A program made the translations under genes and the position numbers. From Streptomyces tsukubensis (GTDB lineage Bacteria; Actinomycetota; Actinomycetes; Streptomycetales; Streptomycetaceae): 64,000 bases of DNA. Position 1 is the first letter of the stretch. Each line of letters begins with the position of its first letter. The notes below the pieces were generated by a model. That model was not told the DNA's origin, searched no databases, and saw nothing but the letters and a program-made list of their open reading frames with translations. The DNA is taken from assembly GCF_003932715.1 (NCBI RefSeq), contig NZ_CP020700.1, positions 3,370,501 to 3,434,500 of the forward strand, given 5' to 3'. Below, one piece after another: positions 61,226 through 64,000 of this stretch.

Positions 61226-62533
61226 GTGCGACAGCACCTCTTCCGAAACGGACGCCGGCCAGGATTCCGGTACGGCCGGACGGCGGCCGCGGCCGTGGCC
61301 CTGGGGCTGACCGCCGGCCTCACGGGCTGCGGGTCCGACGGGCCCTCCCACACCACGCTCACCCTGGTCGCGGCCGACTACGACGTGGACGGCGGCCAGA
61401 GCAGCAAGGAGTACTGGGCGAAGCTCGCGGCCCGCTTCGAGGAGAAGAACCCGAAGATCGACGTCGATGTGCACATCGAGCCCTGGACGAACGTGGACCG
61501 CAAGGTCCAGGACATGGTCAAGGCCGGGAAGGCGCCCGATATCGCACAGATCGGCGCCTATGCGGACTACGCCGCCGCGGGAAAGCTCTACAACGTCGAC
61601 CGGATGCTCTCGCTGCAGACCGCGGCGAACTTCCTGCCGCCCCTCGCCAAGGCCGGAGAGCACCGCCGGACACCGTACGGAATACCCTTCGTCGCCTCGA
61701 CCCGGCTGCTCTTCTACAACAAGAAGCTGTTCGAGGAGGCGGGCATCGAGAAGGCCCCGGCCTCCTGGGACGAACTCCGCGACGCAGCGGAGAAGTTGAA
61801 GGAGAAGACCGATGCCGAATACCCCTTCGCGCTGCCCCTCGGGCCCGAGGAGGCCCAGGCCGAGACCATGAACTGGCTGCTCAGCGCGGGTGAGTCGTAC
61901 ACGGTCGGCGGTGGCAGCTACGACATCAACTCCGCGCGGAACATCCAGACCGTCTCCTGGGTGAAGACGAACCTCGTCGACCGGAAGCTGACCGGGCCCG
62001 TCGCCCCGGCCGAACTCAACCGGAAGATGGCCTTCGCGGCGTTCGCGCGGGGCGAGGTGGGGATGCTGAACGGGCATCCGTCGCTGCTGCGGATCGCCCG
62101 GAAGGCGGGAGTCGACCTGGGTACGGTGCCGATACCGGGGCCCAAGGGCACTCCGTACAACGCCATGGGTGTCGCCGACTGGATCATGGCGTTCAAGGAG
62201 AACGGCAACCGCGTCCAGGCCGGGAAGTTCCTCGACTTCGTCTTCAGCGACGAGAACGTACTCGCCTTCGCCGGGCAGAACAATCTGCTGCCGGTGACGG
62301 TGTCCGCGTCCCAGGCCATGGAGGACGATCCGAAGTACGGGGATCTGAAGAACTTCCTGGAGCCGCTGCCGAAGTCCGTCCTGCCGCCGGTCGGCAAGAC
62401 GTCGTGGGCGGCGGTCAGCGCCGAGATCAAGCAGTCCATCGGGAAGGCGGTCGCCCCGGGCGGCAATCCGAAGGCGGTGCTGGACGCGATCGACCGGGTG
62501 GCGGAGCAGGCGGACATCAAGAGCGGCGAGTAG
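61226..62533 (+). CDS. ABC sugar-binding lipoprotein
   Basis: 435 residues from GTG at 61226 with GGGGAA upstream. Lipoprotein signal RTAAAAVALGLTAGLTGC (Cys35). TLTLVAADYDVD, IPFVASTRLLFYNKKLFEEA (the family's hallmark), PASWDELRDAAEKLKEK and MAFAAFARGEVGMLNGHPSL are typical of family 1 carbohydrate-binding proteins. Delivers a sugar to an ABC permease, but no permease genes follow, so it is an orphan that uses components elsewhere. Substrate unknown. Confidence 0.9.
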   Translation: MRQHLFRNGRRPGFRYGRTAAAAVALGLTAGLTGCGSDGPSHTTLTLVAADYDVDGGQSSKEYWAKLAARFEEKNPKIDVDVHIEPWTNVDRKVQDMVKAGKAPDIAQIGAYADYAAAGKLYNVDRMLSLQTAANFLPPLAKAGEHRRTPYGIPFVASTRLLFYNKKLFEEAGIEKAPASWDELRDAAEKLKEKTDAEYPFALPLGPEEAQAETMNWLLSAGESYTVGGGSYDINSARNIQTVSWVKTNLVDRKLTGPVAPAELNRKMAFAAFARGEVGMLNGHPSLLRIARKAGVDLGTVPIPGPKGTPYNAMGVADWIMAFKENGNRVQAGKFLDFVFSDENVLAFAGQNNLLPVTVSASQAMEDDPKYGDLKNFLEPLPKSVLPPVGKTSWAAVSAEIKQSIGKAVAPGGNPKAVLDAIDRVAEQADIKSGE

Positions 62534-62658
62534 GCGAGGGAAGGCGAGCAGAAGACGGGGAGGGGAGGGCGGGGCGTGCTCCCGCAGGCCGGAAGGCCGG
62601 GGTCCGCTCCCGCAGGCCGGGATGCCGGGTGTCGGACCCGGGGCCTATGTTGGATCGT

Positions 62659-62931
62659 ATGAACGACCCCGCCGCTCCCCCTCCGGACGCCGCAGGCTCC
62701 CCGGCTCCCGGCCTCCCGGACCGCGACCGGGCCGTCCTCGCCATGGAGCGGCGGTCCTGGAGCGGGCCCGGTGCCAAGGAGCGGGCCGTGCGGGAGCAGC
62801 TCGGGATGTCGCCCGTCCGCTACTACCAGTTGCTGAACGCCCTGCTCGACGACCCCCGGGCGCTGGCCCACGACCCGGTGACCGTCAACCGGCTCCGACG
62901 TGTCAGAGACGAGAAACGCACACGCCGATAG
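62659..62931 (+). CDS. DUF3263 protein
   Basis: 90 residues from ATG at 62659 (an ATG four codons upstream is an alternative). PDRDRAVLAMERRSWSGPGA, KERAVREQLGMSPVRYYQLL (HTH-like) and LLDDPRALAHDPVTVNRLRR match the actinobacterial DUF3263 family, a probable small DNA-binding protein. otsB starts ten bases after its stop. Confidence 0.88.
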   Translation: MNDPAAPPPDAAGSPAPGLPDRDRAVLAMERRSWSGPGAKERAVREQLGMSPVRYYQLLNALLDDPRALAHDPVTVNRLRRVRDEKRTRR

Positions 62932-62941
62932 GGTCTGTCGC

Positions 62942-63826
62942 ATGGGTAGCTCTCCGCACTTCCCGGATGCTTCACCGTCACCCGGCCACGGTCTGCCGCG
63001 GCCGTCGACCCCGGCCGGCCGGGACGGGCTCGCCGCGCTGCTGGCCCGGCCCGAGAAGGCCGTGATCGCCCTCGACTTCGACGGCACCCTCGCCGAGATC
63101 GTCCCCGATCCGGAGCAGGCCCGGGCCCATCCGGGCGCGGCGCCCGCGCTCGCCCGGCTGGCGCCCCTGGTCGGCGATGTCGCCGTGGTGACCGGCCGTC
63201 CGGCCGGTGTCGCGGTGCGGTACGGCGGCTTCGCCGGGGTCGACGGGCTCGCGCATCTCGTCGTACTCGGGCACTACGGCTCCGAACGCTGGGACGCGGT
63301 CAGCGGTACGGTCAACACCCCGGCCCCGCATCCCGGTGTGGCGGCGGTCCGCGCCGAACTCCCCGGCTATCTCGACCGGTTCGGCGCCTGGCACGGCACG
63401 TGGATCGAAGAGAAGGGGCAGGCGGTCGCGGTCCACACCCGGCGGGCCGAGGACCCCGCGGCCGCGTTCGAGGCCCTGCGGGAGCCCCTCGCGACCCTCG
63501 CGGCCCGGCACGGACTGGTCCTGGAGCCGGGCCGGATGGTCCTGGAGCTGCGGCCGCCCGGGATGGACAAGGGCGTCGCGCTCGCGGAGTACGTCCACGA
63601 GGTCGGCGCGGAGTCCGTGCTGTACGCGGGGGACGATCTGGGCGACCTGCCCGCCTACGCGGCGGTGGAGAAGCTCCGCTCGGACGGTCTCGCGGGTGTG
63701 CTGGTGTGCAGCGGGAGTACGGAGGTCACCGAGCTGGCGGACCGCGCCGACCTGCTGCTGGCGGGTCCGGCGGCGGTCGTCTCCTTCCTGTCGTCCCTGG
63801 CGGACGCGCTGGGACCTCAGGGCTGA
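62942..63826 (+). CDS. otsB: Trehalose-6-phosphate phosphatase
   Basis: 294 residues from ATG at 62942. HAD fold: VIALDFDGTLAEIVPDP (Asp45, Asp47), VVTGRP (motif II), GHYGSERWD, RPPGMDKGVAL (Lys) and YAGDDLGDLPA (motif IV). Removes phosphate from trehalose-6-P. Convergent with the otsA end downstream, giving the two-step OtsAB trehalose route. Confidence 0.93.
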   Translation: MGSSPHFPDASPSPGHGLPRPSTPAGRDGLAALLARPEKAVIALDFDGTLAEIVPDPEQARAHPGAAPALARLAPLVGDVAVVTGRPAGVAVRYGGFAGVDGLAHLVVLGHYGSERWDAVSGTVNTPAPHPGVAAVRAELPGYLDRFGAWHGTWIEEKGQAVAVHTRRAEDPAAAFEALREPLATLAARHGLVLEPGRMVLELRPPGMDKGVALAEYVHEVGAESVLYAGDDLGDLPAYAAVEKLRSDGLAGVLVCSGSTEVTELADRADLLLAGPAAVVSFLSSLADALGPQG

Positions 63827-63836
63827 GCCCCCGGGG

Positions 63837-64000
63837 CTATGCCTCCGGGGCCAGCGCCTCCAGCTGGTCCAGGAACCACCGCTGCGGCGGGAGGGCCGTC
63901 GCGGCGGCGGCGAGGCGGGCGGTGCGGTCCGCCCGTACCTGCGCGGGAAGGGTCAGCGCCTCGTGGAGCGCCGCCGCCGTCGCGATCACGTCGTACGGGT
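63837..64000 (-). CDS. otsA: Trehalose-6-phosphate synthase, C-terminal end
   Basis: The last ~54 codons read PYDVIATAAALHEALTLPAQ, VRADRTARLAAAA and WFLDQLEALAPEA then TAG. NPYD(I/V)xATAxALHxALTMP near the end is conserved in OtsA (GT20). The rest lies beyond the right edge. OtsA joins glucose from a nucleotide sugar to glucose-6-P. Assignment rests on the short end and the otsB neighbour. Confidence 0.8.
   Translation of the reverse strand, partial: PYDVIATAAALHEALTLPAQVRADRTARLAAAATALPPQRWFLDQLEALAPEA

Overview
The window is high-GC actinobacterial chromosome and almost certainly Streptomyces. G or C sits at nearly every third codon position, GTG starts are frequent, and the gene set is typical of the genus: futalosine-pathway menaquinone genes mqnB/mqnD, XRE-DUF5753 regulators with DUF397 and DUF6879 partners, an XPB-type helicase pair, a HelD-type ATPase, a sacsin-like ATPase beside DUF3027, and otsA/otsB. 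Species cannot be fixed from the sequence alone. Most of the window looks like chromosomal core. The more accessory-looking parts are 7.1-8.7 kb, the two repeat clusters at 14.5-15.5 and 18.7-19.5 kb, and 48.4-59.9 kb. No tRNA, rRNA, complete insertion sequence, CRISPR array or replication origin was seen.

Layout. 0-5 kb: a polyprenyl-phosphate glycosyltransferase (cut by the left edge), an aldo/keto reductase, then a leftward marR - MFS - thpR - micro-membrane-protein series. 5-10.5 kb: a ribbon-helix-helix protein, a DEAD-box helicase with an arginine/glycine/serine-rich tail and a strong hairpin in its leader, a broken antitoxin gene joined to a stray fragment of the neighbouring purine permease gene, a secreted glycine-rich protein, and the intact permease. 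10.6-14.6 kb: DUF2530, a CtpE-like P-type ATPase, a nucleotidyltransferase-like protein. 14.6-20.4 kb: two ~507 bp inverted-repeat elements flank a large sacsin/HSP90-type ATPase gene, followed by DUF3027. 20.7-25.8 kb: MFS protein, a 3 x ~118 bp tandem repeat, a lipoprotein, mqnB-mqnD, and a convergent cold-shock gene with a repeated pyrimidine-rich leader. 25.8-35.8 kb: HAD phosphatase, membrane proteins, a helicase-associated (WYL-type) protein followed by XPB helicase, HelD-type ATPase. 36-41.3 kb: two tandem paralogous secreted proteins, cutC, and a copper P-type ATPase behind two CsoR-like operators. 41.3-48.4 kb: small membrane protein, mycothiol-dependent-type enzyme, HD hydrolase, chloramphenicol-type efflux MFS, Uma2 protein, DUF4031 pair, and the murR-murQ operon. 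48.4-56 kb: an RTX-like secreted protein and a cluster of DUF5753/DUF6879/DUF397 regulatory genes. 56.2-59.9 kb: micro-genes, then a tightly coupled WXG-like protein, a WXG-like/transglycosylase fusion and a lipoprotein. 59.9-64 kb: a SIS sugar-phosphate isomerase divergent from an orphan sugar-binding lipoprotein, DUF3263, otsB, and the 3' end of otsA.

How they fit together. An amino-sugar and cell-wall recycling theme recurs: murR/murQ, the SIS isomerase and the solute-binding protein, with DasR-like palindromes at the SIS/SBP promoter and also upstream of cutC. Copper handling is covered by cutC and copA. Trehalose synthesis is otsA/otsB. The least explained structures are the paired inverted-repeat elements around the sacsin-like gene, whose four arms share a scaffold enclosing a 19-nt segment of variable sequence, and the WXG/transglycosylase cassette, which looks like a small type VII-style export module without its motor.
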